NCBI RefSeq assembly: GCF_030812595.1
Contig: NZ_JAUSSZ010000001.1
Location: 372,001 to 436,000, forward strand
DNA: 64,000 bases
Direction: 5' to 3'
DNA from: Arthrobacter bambusae
Lineage (GTDB): Bacteria; Actinomycetota; Actinomycetes; Actinomycetales; Micrococcaceae
This document shows, piece by piece, positions 43,437 to 52,200 of this stretch (position 1 is the first letter of the stretch; each line of letters starts with the position of its first letter). The notes beneath the pieces were generated by a model that worked only from the letters and a program-made list of their open reading frames with translations, had not been told where the DNA came from and made no database searches. Both the position numbers and the translations under genes were made by a program.

Positions 43437-45110
43437 ATGAGGGTGCGCTTGGAGCTGTTCGCCAGTATTCGCAGAGATGCCCGTGTTGAGGGGTTATCAA
43501 TCCGTGGTCTGGCAAAGCGGTATCAGGTCGGGCGGGACACGGTCCGGCAGGCGTTGTCGGACCCGGTCCCTCCGGCGCGGAAGACGCCCGAGAGGTCGTC
43601 GCCCCGGCTGGATCCGTTCAAGGTCGCGATCGACGCGATGTTGGTTGAGGATACGACGGCCCCGCGGAAGCAGCGCCATACTGCCCGGAGGATTCTTGCC
43701 CGGCTCATCGAGGAGCACGGCGCGGAGGAGCTGTCGTATTCGACGGTGCGGGACTATGTCCGGGTCCGCCGGGCGCAGATCGATGTGGAGGCCGGTCGCC
43801 GGGTTGAGGTGTTCGTCCCGCAGGAACACGCCCCCGGGGCGGAAGCGGAAGTGGACTTCGGCGAGGTCTGGATCGTGTTGAACGGGGTGAAGACGAAGTG
43901 CCACATGTTCATCTTCCGGCTCTCCCACTCCGGCAAGGCCATCCACCGGATTTACCCCACCCAAGCCCAGGAAGCGTTTCTGGAAGGCCATATCGAAGCA
44001 TTCAAAGAGATCGGCGGCGTGCCGGTCAAACACATCCGCTATGACAACCTCACCAGTGCCGTCAGGGCCGTGGTGTTCGGGCAGGGCAGGAAACGCCTGG
44101 AGAACGACCGGTGGGTGTTGTTCCGCTCGTTCTATGGTTTTGATGCTTTTTACTGCCAGCCAGGTATTGCCGGAGCTCACGAGAAAGGCGGGGTCGAAGG
44201 CGAGGTGGGCTTCTTCCGCCGCAACAGGCTTACTCCGATGCCCGTCGCGAAGTCCCTTGAGGAGCTCAACGACCGGATCCGGGCCTGGGAGGTCCAAGAC
44301 GATCGACGGCGGATCAATGACCGGATCCGCACCATCGGCCAGGACCTCGCCGCCGAGGCCCCGTTCCTGACACCGTTGCCGGCGGAAGAGTTCGACCCCG
44401 GCCTGGTGCTGAACCCCAGAGTGGACCGGTCCTCGATGATCACCGTGCGGATGGTGAAGTACTCCGTGCCCGCACGGTTCATCGGCCGACGAGTCCGGGT
44501 GTCCTTGCGGGCATCCGAGCTTGTGGTGTTCGACGGCCGGACGGTGGCGGCCCGGCATCAGCGGATCATTGCCAAGGGCGCACAGTCGATTCAATTGGAC
44601 CATTACCTCGAGGTCCTCAAAACCAAGCCCGGCGCTCTGCCTGGCTCGACCGCTTTGGCCAGGGCACGGGAGTCAGGGGCTTTCACCAGCGCCCATGAAG
44701 CCTTCTGGTCTGCCTCGCGCCGGGTCAACGGCGACGCCGAGGGGACCCGTGAACTGATCGACGTCCTGCTGCTCCACCGCTCCATGAACGCCGTTGATGT
44801 CGAGGCAGGGATCGTCGCGGCGCTGGGCGTGGGTGCGGTCAGCGCCGATGTCGTCGCGGTCGAGGCCAGAAGGCACGCAGCAGGCACCGGGGGTGGGTCC
44901 GGTTCGGACCGTCATCACGGTGCTCATCCCGAGACGAGAGTGCAACGCGTTGTCAGCTTGACCCAGCGCCGGCTGATGGACCCTGCCGCGGTCATCGCGG
45001 GGCTGCCCCGGGATACCCGGCCGTTGCCGACGGTCAGTGCCTATGACGAGTTGCTGGCCAAACGGGCCGAACACCCAGCAGGAACCGAGTCGAAGGAGAA
45101 CATCTCATGA
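43437..45110 (+). CDS. istA: IS21-family transposase IstA
   Basis: A 557-residue DDE transposase. The start chosen is ATG 43437, six bases after GGAGG. The N-terminal helix-turn-helix is SIRGLAKRYQVGRDTVRQAL. The catalytic core shows the first acid in AEVDFGEVW, the second in HIRYDNLTSAV and the glutamate in AHEKGGVEGEVGFFRR, all in normal order and spacing. The length is normal and no frameshift is visible, so the element is probably active. The stop overlaps the istB start by 4 bp, the usual coupling in this family. Confidence 0.95.
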   Translation: MRVRLELFASIRRDARVEGLSIRGLAKRYQVGRDTVRQALSDPVPPARKTPERSSPRLDPFKVAIDAMLVEDTTAPRKQRHTARRILARLIEEHGAEELSYSTVRDYVRVRRAQIDVEAGRRVEVFVPQEHAPGAEAEVDFGEVWIVLNGVKTKCHMFIFRLSHSGKAIHRIYPTQAQEAFLEGHIEAFKEIGGVPVKHIRYDNLTSAVRAVVFGQGRKRLENDRWVLFRSFYGFDAFYCQPGIAGAHEKGGVEGEVGFFRRNRLTPMPVAKSLEELNDRIRAWEVQDDRRRINDRIRTIGQDLAAEAPFLTPLPAEEFDPGLVLNPRVDRSSMITVRMVKYSVPARFIGRRVRVSLRASELVVFDGRTVAARHQRIIAKGAQSIQLDHYLEVLKTKPGALPGSTALARARESGAFTSAHEAFWSASRRVNGDAEGTRELIDVLLLHRSMNAVDVEAGIVAALGVGAVSADVVAVEARRHAAGTGGGSGSDRHHGAHPETRVQRVVSLTQRRLMDPAAVIAGLPRDTRPLPTVSAYDELLAKRAEHPAGTESKENIS

Positions 45111-45925
45111 GTCCCACCGCACCGGCCACCACCATCACCCCGACCCTGCGCCGGCGGCGCGGCCTGACCGAGCAGGCCGCGGTCGCGGCCGTGGACCAAG
45201 CCTGCCGCCGCCTGCGCCTGCCCACCGTCCGTGCGGTCCTGGACGAAGCCCTCACCGTCGCCGGGAAAGAACAACTCTCCTACCAAGGTTTCCTGGCCGA
45301 ACTGCTGCTGGCCGAGTGCGATGACCGGGACCGGCGCTCATCCATCCGTCGGGTCAAAGCCGCGAACTTTCCAAGGAACAAGTGGCTCGCAGACTTCGAT
45401 TTCGACGCGAACCCGAACATCAACCCCGCCACGATCCACACCCTCGCCACCGGGGACTGGATCCGCAAAGGATCACCCCTATGCCTGATCGGTGACTCCG
45501 GAACGGGCAAAACCCACCTGCTCATCGGGCTCGGCACCGCGGCCGCGGAACAGGGCTACCGGGTCAAATACACCCTCGCGACCCGGCTTGTGAACGAACT
45601 CGTCGAGGCCGCCGATGAGAAAGTACTGGCCAAGACCATCGCCCGCTACGGGCGCGTGGATCTGCTCTGTATTGATGAACTGGGCTATATGGAACTGGAC
45701 CGCCGCGGGGCTGAACTCCTCTTCCAAGTCCTCACCGAACGCGAAGAAAAGAACTCCATCGCCATCGCCTCCAACGAGTCGTTCTCCGGGTGGACCAAGA
45801 CCTTCAGCGATCCGCGTCTATGTGCCGCGATCGTGGACCGACTGACCTTCAACGGCGCCATCATCGAAACCGGCACCGACTCCTACCGCCTCGCCCACAC
45901 CATTGCCCAACAAGCCACCAGCTAA
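45107..45925 (+). CDS. istB: IS21-family AAA+ ATPase IstB
   Basis: A 272-residue DnaC-like helper ATPase that selects the target and activates IstA. Walker A is GDSGTGKTHLL and Walker B is LLCIDELGYMEL; a sensor-like segment with SNESFSGW follows. It starts at ATG 45107 inside the istA stop. Its stop overlaps the stop of a convergent minus-strand small gene (45922), so the cargo begins with no spacer after istB. Confidence 0.95.
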   Translation: MSPTAPATTITPTLRRRRGLTEQAAVAAVDQACRRLRLPTVRAVLDEALTVAGKEQLSYQGFLAELLLAECDDRDRRSSIRRVKAANFPRNKWLADFDFDANPNINPATIHTLATGDWIRKGSPLCLIGDSGTGKTHLLIGLGTAAAEQGYRVKYTLATRLVNELVEAADEKVLAKTIARYGRVDLLCIDELGYMELDRRGAELLFQVLTEREEKNSIAIASNESFSGWTKTFSDPRLCAAIVDRLTFNGAIIETGTDSYRLAHTIAQQATS

Positions 45926-46113
45926 CCAGTGCCCGAGTCGACTCGGCGGTGTCTTGACCGTTCGATGAAGAACACCGTTCCCAAAGCCGCAACGCACACC
46001 ACAGGAATTGCGATCATAAGTGACCGGGTAAGGTTCGGGATCGCGTACGCGAGAGTTGCCATCACAATCATGATGACAACTGCCGGCAGGATGACCGCTA
46101 ATCGTAGTTTCAT
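45922..46113 (-). CDS. Small two-helix membrane protein (candidate orphan immunity protein)
   Basis: A 63-residue protein starting MKLRLAVILPAVVIMIVM at ATG 46113, with AGGA upstream. Two hydrophobic segments (about residues 4-24 and 32-50) are followed by a charged tail (ERSRHRRVDSGTG). It has no known domain. It shares design, but not obvious sequence, with the other tiny genes following each RHS tip in this element, so it may be an immunity gene whose toxin tip has been lost. It lies 19 bp downstream of a similar gene, and its stop overlaps that of istB. Confidence 0.6.
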   Translation of the reverse strand: MKLRLAVILPAVVIMIVMATLAYAIPNLTRSLMIAIPVVCVAALGTVFFIERSRHRRVDSGTG

Positions 46114-46132
46114 CGGATCCTAGGGGGCCCGT

Positions 46133-46333
46133 TCAGCGTCGTCGTCGGCCGTGCTCTACCTCAGCACCGGAGCCAGAGAGAAACCCGGACCAGATGACGA
46201 TTTGGGGAAGGCAGATGACCGCAGCAAATACTGCGCCCATCCATGGTGTCGGTCCGCTAACCACGACAATCAACAACGCCAGGGGAACAGCACATACAAG
46301 AGCGATGATTGCCCGGATTTCTGTCCTTCGCAT
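46133..46333 (-). CDS. Small two-helix membrane protein (candidate orphan immunity protein)
   Basis: A 66-residue protein beginning MRRTEIRAIIALVCAVPLAL at ATG 46333 after a strong AAGGAGG. Two hydrophobic stretches (about residues 8-26 and 31-51) are followed by a basic end, HGRRRR. No RHS tip precedes it; instead a transposon-end-like sequence lies 119 bp upstream, so its partner may have been removed when the element was assembled. The good ribosome site argues it is a real gene. Confidence 0.62.
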   Translation of the reverse strand: MRRTEIRAIIALVCAVPLALLIVVVSGPTPWMGAVFAAVICLPQIVIWSGFLSGSGAEVEHGRRRR

Positions 46334-46451
46334 TCAGTTCGCCTCCTTGCCGTTCATGGTAGCGAGGGCAGCACTGCAGTAAAAGGTCCCCCGGTTACAA
46401 GGGCCAGCGAAATAGGAGCAGTGACACGAGGGCATGGATCAAGCTGTCCTA

Positions 46452-46479
46452 GTGGTCCTGAACGAAGCTGACATACTCA
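46452..46479 (+). repeat. Internal transposon right-end-like sequence
   Basis: The segment beginning GTGGTCCTGAACGAAG and ending TGACATACTCA matches the outer right end (53053-53080) in sequence and orientation, with a few mismatches. It would close a 3,185-bp IS21-type unit starting at 43295 and containing istA, istB and two small membrane genes. No GGGAG follows it, so it was not the end used in the present insertion. Confidence 0.75.
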
Positions 46480-46518
46480 GCCGAGGGCGTCCAATACCCA
46501 GGGGGCCGTTCAGGGAAG

Positions 46519-46797
46519 CTACCCCCTCGGCCGCTGAGATTTTCGATAAGCAGATTTTGGGGTGCTTTTTCGAATCCAAATTAGAAGCGGGATGAGAACA
46601 ACTAAAAGCGCAATTATTCCGGCAAAAAGTGCCACGTAGTGCCAGGTGCCCGAGGTTTGCCAGGTTGGCGCGCCAGTGACCGCGAACGATATACCAACAC
46701 TCACCCCGAAGAAGGCCACACTCATAGCCACCATCGTGACTAGAAATTTGAACCAGAAGATCATGCGGTTAGTTCTATGGTTTCCCATCACACTCAT
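46519..46797 (-). CDS. Two-helix membrane protein following RHS tip C (candidate immunity)
   Basis: A 92-residue protein at ATG 46797, six bases after the stop of the preceding RHS tip and with AGAAAGGG as ribosome site. The hydrophobic segments are about residues 13-37 and 50-73, and the tail is basic (IRKSTPKSAYRKSQRPRG). It is the largest of the small membrane proteins in the element. The tight coupling to a hydrophobic toxin-like tip is the pattern of a toxin-immunity pair. Confidence 0.65.
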   Translation of the reverse strand: MSVMGNHRTNRMIFWFKFLVTMVAMSVAFFGVSVGISFAVTGAPTWQTSGTWHYVALFAGIIALLVVLIPLLIWIRKSTPKSAYRKSQRPRG

Positions 46798-46803
46798 CCC
46801 TTT

Positions 46804-47365
46804 CTACTTCAGCAGTTTTATGACTGGCCCTATCCCGGCAGTGATCCCACCCAAGACACCCCCCTCCAAGCAACCCTGTGCCGGATTGGCGTTGTTCAGG
46901 GCGTTGGCCAAGCCCCCAGCGATACATCCTGAGATTGCACCCCCTACCATCGGTGAAAGGAAGGGATCGAGAGCCGTTCCAACCGCACCTCCCACGATTG
47001 CACCGACAATGTCACCGAAGGATAGGTCGAGACCCGACGGGTCTGTGGCATTGATGGGGTTGCATTTGACGTAGGCGTAGCGATTTGCTTCCTGGCCTGA
47101 AGGGTCGGTTTGGGTGAAGCGTCCGCGGTAGGGGTTGTAGTATCGGGCGCCGAATTTGACCCTGTTGGTGGAGGCTTCGTAGTAGCCGCCGGCGTATTGC
47201 CAGGGGTTGTTCGCGGCCTGGGCTCCGGTGCTGGTGGCGTTGCCCCTGGAGTCGTAGCTGTAGGTGGCTGCTTTGCCCTGGGTGCTGTCGGTGAGCAGGA
47301 TGATGGAGCCGAGGGCGTCGGTGGTGTAGTAGAAGGATCCGGCGCCGGTGCGCATGCTGATCAGA
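46804..47365 (-). pseudogene. Orphan RHS 3' fragment with hydrophobic tip C
   Basis: This segment matches the last part of the RHS core from LISMRT to the conserved NPINATDPSG, then diverges into a unique 75-residue tip (46807-47031). The tip is Gly/Ala-rich and hydrophobic, with GAIVGGAVGTAL, GGAISGCIAGGLANAL and an end GIGPVIKLLK. No initiation codon with a ribosome site exists at its 5' end, so it is probably a silent donor cassette rather than an expressed gene. A two-helix gene follows six bases after its stop. Confidence 0.75.
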
Positions 47366-47391
47366 ATCACGTCCAAGGCGCCACGCGGGGC

Positions 47392-47556
47392 TTAGGTCCC
47401 ACGTCGGCTTCTCGACCAGAAGACCGCGCAAGCCACGATCACGATGATCCCAATTGCGACGCCACCGGGACTGGAACCGAGGATGGAGAGGACGATGCCA
47501 GCAATTGCGAGCACAGCCGCAATCGCGATCAGCCAAATCGTCGAGGTTCTATTCAC
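47392..47556 (-). CDS. 54-residue two-helix membrane protein following RHS tip B (candidate immunity)
   Basis: From GTG 47556 the frame encodes MNRTSTIWLIAIAAVLAI and a second helix (VAIGIIVIVACAVFW) followed by the basic end SRSRRGT. It starts four bases after the stop of tip B. Its length, topology and charged tail match the other small genes in the array. The sequence is too short for family assignment. Confidence 0.62.
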   Translation of the reverse strand: MNRTSTIWLIAIAAVLAIAGIVLSILGSSPGGVAIGIIVIVACAVFWSRSRRGT

Positions 47557-47560
47557 AGAA

Positions 47561-48170
47561 TCACCACCCACAGGAAGACTCGACGACCATCGCCCCGCCT
47601 ACCCCTCCGAGGATCACCGCTCCGAATATGTAAAGACTGAGGCCCCCCGTTTCTGGAGCTGCCAGTCCTGCAACGATCGCTCCTCCTGCGTAGGCGAGAA
47701 TCGATCCAACACACCCTGTGACATCAAGTCCCGTTGGATCTGTGGCGTTGATGGGGTTGCATCCGACGTACGCGTAGCGGTTGGCTTCCTGACCTGACGG
47801 ATCCACTTGGGTGAACCGGCCGCGGTAGGGGTTGTAGTAGCGGGCACCGAACTTGACGCGGTTGGTGGAGGCTTCGTAGTAGCCGCCGGCGTATTGCCAG
47901 GGGTTGTTGGCCGCCTGGGCTCCGGTGCTGGTGGCATTGCCCCAGGAATCGTAGCTGTAGGTGGCCGCCTTGGCCTGGGTGCTGTCGGTAAGCAGGATGA
48001 CGGAACCGAGGGCGTCGGTGGTGTAGTAGAAGGATCCGGCGCTGGTGCGCATGCTGATCAGGTTACCCTGCGGGTCGCGGATGAACGAGGTGGTCGCCAC
48101 GCCGCTGCTCTGCTGGGTGATGCCCAGGGTGCCGTTGAGGAACGAGGTTCCGCCTGCGGTGAGCCGGCTG
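47561..48170 (-). pseudogene. Orphan RHS 3' fragment with hydrophobic tip B
   Basis: The fragment aligns with the RHS core from about RLTAGGTSFLNGTLG to NPINATDPTG and then carries a unique 55-residue tip (47564-47728): a short Gly/Ala-rich segment with AGGAIVAGLA and IFGAVILGGVGGAMVV, ending ESSCGW. An internal GTG (48100) opens the frame but lacks a ribosome site. The 5' junction at about 48170 abuts a remnant of yet another RHS end. It is probably a silent cassette that could be recombined onto the expressed gene through the shared core. Confidence 0.75.
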
Positions 48171-48179
48171 TAGTCGTGT

Positions 48180-48226
48180 GAAGAAGAATCCGGCGGGTTC
48201 TGTGGCGTTGATGGGATCGAATCCCC
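48180..48226 (-). repeat. Vestige of another RHS core end
   Basis: Reading the minus strand gives WGFDPINATEPAGFFF, clearly the conserved end of an RHS core (compare NPINATDPTG) with only a few tip residues. It is joined out of frame to the beginning of cassette B, which suggests that a former cassette was lost by recombination within the array. Confidence 0.55.
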
Positions 48227-48261
48227 AGGTCAGAGTTCTAGAAGTACTTCGCACCCTTCGA

Positions 48262-48441
48262 TTACGCATCGTCGCGTTGCTGGCGGTTGTCCTTCCGCTG
48301 CGACCCGTCGCGATCACTTCTGAGAATGGGGATACTCGCGGCTGCGGCCATTGCTAGCCCAGCGACGATGCCCAAGGTGAGCGCCTGAGGCCATGCGCCG
48401 ATGATGAAGCCGACCACTCCCCACACCAGCAAGCTGGTCAC
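48262..48441 (-). CDS. Small two-helix membrane protein following RHS tip A (possibly frameshifted)
   Basis: From GTG 48441 a 59-residue frame encodes two hydrophobic segments (LLVWGVVGFIIG and LTLGIVAGLAMAAAASIPIL) and a charged tail (RSDRDGSQRKDNRQQRDDA). A GTG at 48490, directly after the tip A stop, opens a different frame (MNILRAPKWVPNSLN) that resembles the expected N-terminus. A single-base frameshift near 48441 may therefore have damaged the gene, or translation starts internally. Confidence 0.5.
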   Translation of the reverse strand: MTSLLVWGVVGFIIGAWPQALTLGIVAGLAMAAAASIPILRSDRDGSQRKDNRQQRDDA

Positions 48442-48502
48442 AAGGATTAAGACTATTCGGGACCCACTTGGGTGCTCGGAGAATGTTCACCACCGCACCT
48501 AC

Positions 48503-48880
48503 TTAGAAATACTTCCCAAAGAATCCGGTTATGGCGCCTCCAAAGGCGCCGTACAAGGTCTCCTGCCCAGCTTGCTGAACGGTGGCCCCGTTGGTCCCGG
48601 CGTTTGCACCTGCTATGGCTGCACCCGCGAAAGCGCCGAAGAGAGCCGCACCCACCAGGCATCCAACGGCACCCGGCAGCGCGCAAACGGCAGTCGCCCC
48701 CACAGCTGCAAGTGGCGCCGAAAGTACGGCTGCAAATACAGTGCCAAGGAGATCGAGTCCTGTGGGATCCGTGTTGCTGACTGGATTTGCTCCGGCGTAG
48801 AGATAGCGGTTTGCTTCTTGACCGGACGGGTCAGATTGGGTGAACCGTCCTCGGTAGGGGTTGTAGTAGCGGGTGCTTGC
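48503..48880 (-). pseudogene. Orphan RHS 3' fragment with hydrophobic tip A
   Basis: Only the last part of the RHS core is present (from RYYNPYRGRFTQ to NPVSNTDPTG), followed by an 84-residue tip (48506-48757). The tip is strongly hydrophobic and Gly/Ala-rich (AALFGAFAGAAIAGANAG) and ends GAFGGAITGFFGKYF. The DNA before 48880 is unrelated to RHS sequence and provides no dedicated start, so this is a silent cassette. A small membrane gene follows. Confidence 0.75.
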
Positions 48881-49007
48881 GTGCGGTAGTAGGACACCGC
48901 CGGTCGAAGCTGCGAAGCAAATGACGGCTCCGGGCAATCGACCTAAAAGATAGTCGATGACGGAGCAGTGAACCGGAACGGTGAACGTCCCTGCCCACCG
49001 CCACATC

Positions 49008-49220
49008 TCACGGCTCCGCAGTCGGCTTTCCTTGGTCCTCACGTTTTTTCTTACTTCTGTCCAGCCTCCAGTTGTTGGCGACAGCGAGCACAATGGCGGC
49101 AACAAGCACGATCGGGATCCAAATATGCGGGCCGCCGAGCGTGGCTATAAGGAGACCCACAGCAATAATCGAGACGGGGATTAGCGATGTATTAGGAGTT
49201 CGCCTGTTAAGAAAATTCAT
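49008..49220 (-). CDS. 70-residue two-helix membrane protein coupled to the main RHS gene (candidate immunity)
   Basis: It starts MNFLNRRTPNTSLIPVSII at ATG 49220, one base after the RHS stop, with GGGAGG as ribosome site inside the RHS tip coding sequence. Two hydrophobic segments (about residues 13-29 and 32-48) are followed by a highly charged tail (RLDRSKKKREDQGKPTAEP). The translational coupling to the intact RHS toxin makes it the best candidate for the cognate immunity protein, acting in the membrane of the producer. Confidence 0.72.
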   Translation of the reverse strand: MNFLNRRTPNTSLIPVSIIAVGLLIATLGGPHIWIPIVLVAAIVLAVANNWRLDRSKKKREDQGKPTAEP

Positions 49221-49221
49221 G

Positions 49222-52200
49222 TCATCCTCCCGTATAGCATCCCGCGATGAAGCCCGCGTCACCTAAAAGATTGAGGCCCGCGAGGGGGTCCAGGGCAAGT
49301 CCTAGTAGGACTCCATAAGCTCCTAGGTAGCAGCCAATTGCCCCACCCAGACTGCCGCTGCTGCTCGTACCGAAATGCTCTGCGCATCCAACGGACTGAC
49401 TACAGTACGACGTGCTGCCCGGATCAGGGCAAACAGTTGTCCCACAGGCGAAGAAGTAGCCGCTGGGGTCTGAATTGTTGACTGGATTCGCCCCGGCATA
49501 GAGGTATCGGTTGGCTTCCTGTCCCGAGGGATCGACCTGGGTGAAGCGTCCGCGGTAGGGGTTGTAGTAGCGGGCACCGAACTTAGTGCGGTTGGTGGCC
49601 GTGTCGTTGTAGCCGCCGGCGTATTGCCAGGGGTTGTTCGCGGCCTGGGCTCCGGTGCTGGTGGCGTTGCCCCAGGAGTCGTAGCTGTAGGTGGCTGCCT
49701 TGGCCTGGGTGCTGTCGGTAAGCAGGATGACGGAACCGAGGGCGTCGGTGGTGTAGTAGAAGGATCCGGCGCTGGTGCGCATGCTGATCAGGTTACCCTG
49801 CGGGTCGCGGATGAACGAGGTGGTCGCCCCGCCGCTGCTTTGCTGGGTGATGCCCAGGGTGCCGTTGAGGAAGCTGGTGGAGCCGGAGGTGAGCCGTTCA
49901 TCGTTCCGGGGACCGGCGTAGGTGAAGTTGGTAGTGGTTCCACCGTTGACGTTGGAGGTGAACTGGTCGAACACGTTGTAGGCCTGGGTGGTGGCCCCGG
50001 CGGCGGTGGTGTTTCCGTCGCCGTCATAGGAGTAGGTGGTCGCGCCTCCCGGAGGCGTTGAGCAGGCCCCGGCGCTGGAACCCGCCCAGCAGAGTTCATC
50101 GGCTGCGTTGTAGGCGTTGTAGACCGTGGCGGCGCCTGTGCGTGCGTCGGAGGTGCGGTTGCCGTTGGCGTCATAGCCCCAGGTGTCCGTGGTCGTTCCG
50201 ACGGTGTCTTTCCACAGCCGGCGCCGGTTGTCATAGGTGTAGCTGGTGGTGGTGGTTCCGTCGTTCATGGAGGCGCGCAGGTCCCCGTCATGTCCGCCGG
50301 TGATGGTGTTGTAGGTGTAGGCACGGGTGGCCAGGGTGCCGCCGGTGCTGTTGGTCGCGGTGACCGATTTGATCCGTGAGGCGTTGTCGTACACGGTCGT
50401 GTTCTTGACCCCGTTGGGGTAGCTGGTGCTGGTGCGGTGGTTGGCGGTGTCGTAGCCGAAGCCGGTGCATCCGGTGGTGTTGGGGAAGGCCGGTGTGGCG
50501 GGGCAGGATCCGCCGGGTTCGGCGAGTTTGACCAGCCGGTTCGCGGGATCGTACCCGTAGTTCACGGTGCCGGTCGGGTCGGTGAAGGACAGGACGTTGG
50601 AGGCCCCGTCATAGGTGACGGAGGTCGTGACGTTGCCGCCGGTTTTCTTGGAGATGAGCCGGTTCTGGCTGTCGTGCACGTAGGTGGTGGTGCCGGAGGC
50701 ATCGGTGCGGGAGTCCAGCATGCCGGCCCCGTCGTAGCTGAAGGTCACGCATGTGGCCGGGACGCAGGAGGATCCGTACTGGATTTGGTGGAGCCGGTCG
50801 TTGTCGTCATAGATGTAAGTGGCGGTCTGCCCGTTGCCGTCCTTGGAGGTCAGCAGCCGGCTGGCGTTATCGAAGGTGTTGGTGATGGCACCCAGCGGTG
50901 CCGGACGGGTGACCGTGACTGGATCGGCGTAGGAGTAGGTGTAGCTGGTGATGTTGCCGTTGTTGTCGCGGTAGGTGCACAACTGCCCGTTCCATGCGTT
51001 GCAGTTCGTGTTCTCCGCATCGGCCTGGTAATTGCGCAGGGTGTAGGACCCGTCCGCATAGGTGGTCTTGTACACGAAGGCGATGTTCGTGTCGTAGGTG
51101 TAGCCGGTGGCGTTCTGCTCGGCATCGGCGGAGGAGTTCGGGCGGATGCTGGTGTTGGTCCCGTAGGTGAAGGTGCTGCTTGCTCCGCTGCCGCCGGTCG
51201 CTCCTGCGGGTGAGGTGATCTGGGTGACGTAGTTGGCGCCGTTGTAGGTTGCGGTGGTGGCGTTGCCCAGGGCATCGGTGGATTTGATCTGGTTGTCGTG
51301 GGTGTCGAAGACGGACTGCAGGCTGTTGCCGTTGGCGTCCTTGACGCTGGTGACCTGGTTGCTGGCGTTGAAGGTGTAGACGGCCTGGTGCCCGTTCGGG
51401 TCGGTGACCGTGGTGGTTCCGGTGCCGTAGGACGGGGTCCAGTCGCCTTGGTCGTTGGTGTTGTAGGCGTAGCTGATCTTCGCGATGCGCCCGCTGGAGT
51501 CATAGGCCAGGTTCGTGTAGTTGGCCATGCCGTCTTCGACTTGGGAGATCTTCCCGGCCGCGTTGTAGCTGAAGGTGAGGGTGTCCGCGGTGGCGTCGGT
51601 GATCGAGGACATCGCCCCGCCGGGCCCGCCGTAGGCGATGCTGATGCTCCGCCCCAGGGAATTATCAGTGATCGTGGAGGGCTGGGAGGAGTTGTTCGGG
51701 TCCGTGTACGCGTAGGAAACGGTCCGGTTCTCCGTGTCGGTGGTGTGGTCCAGCAGCCCGTTGGCGTTATAGAAGTAATCGACCGCGAAGACCACCCCGC
51801 CGTAGGGGTTGTTGGTGCCCGTCAGCACCAGGTTGTTCCCGGAGAGCTGGTACTGGTTTGTCAGCAGCGAATCATTGAACTGCAGCGAGAAATAACTGCC
51901 ACTGCCGGTGAGTGTGGCGCGGATCCCCGGGGGTGTGATGAACCCGCCGGCACCGTCGGGGGTGAACGTGTACCAGCCGCCGTCGTCGGCCACGTAGGTG
52001 TACGCTCCGGTCCCCGGCCCGGTCATCAAGGTGGTTTCCTGGGTGCCGACATTCAAGGTCGGGCGTGTGTCCGTGAGGCTGTTGTACCGCCAGCCCACGT
52101 TCACATCCAGCAACGCACCCTGCACGTGCAGCAGCTTGCCCGTCAGCACGGCATTGCCGTTCGTCGGATTGAACGACAGCTTCGCCAAATCCGTGAGCTG

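Noticed and set aside
49222..49458. Known nuclease or deaminase toxin domain in the main RHS tip
   Set aside because: The tip is short, hydrophobic and cysteine-containing and shows none of the HNH, HxxD-type or CDA motifs.
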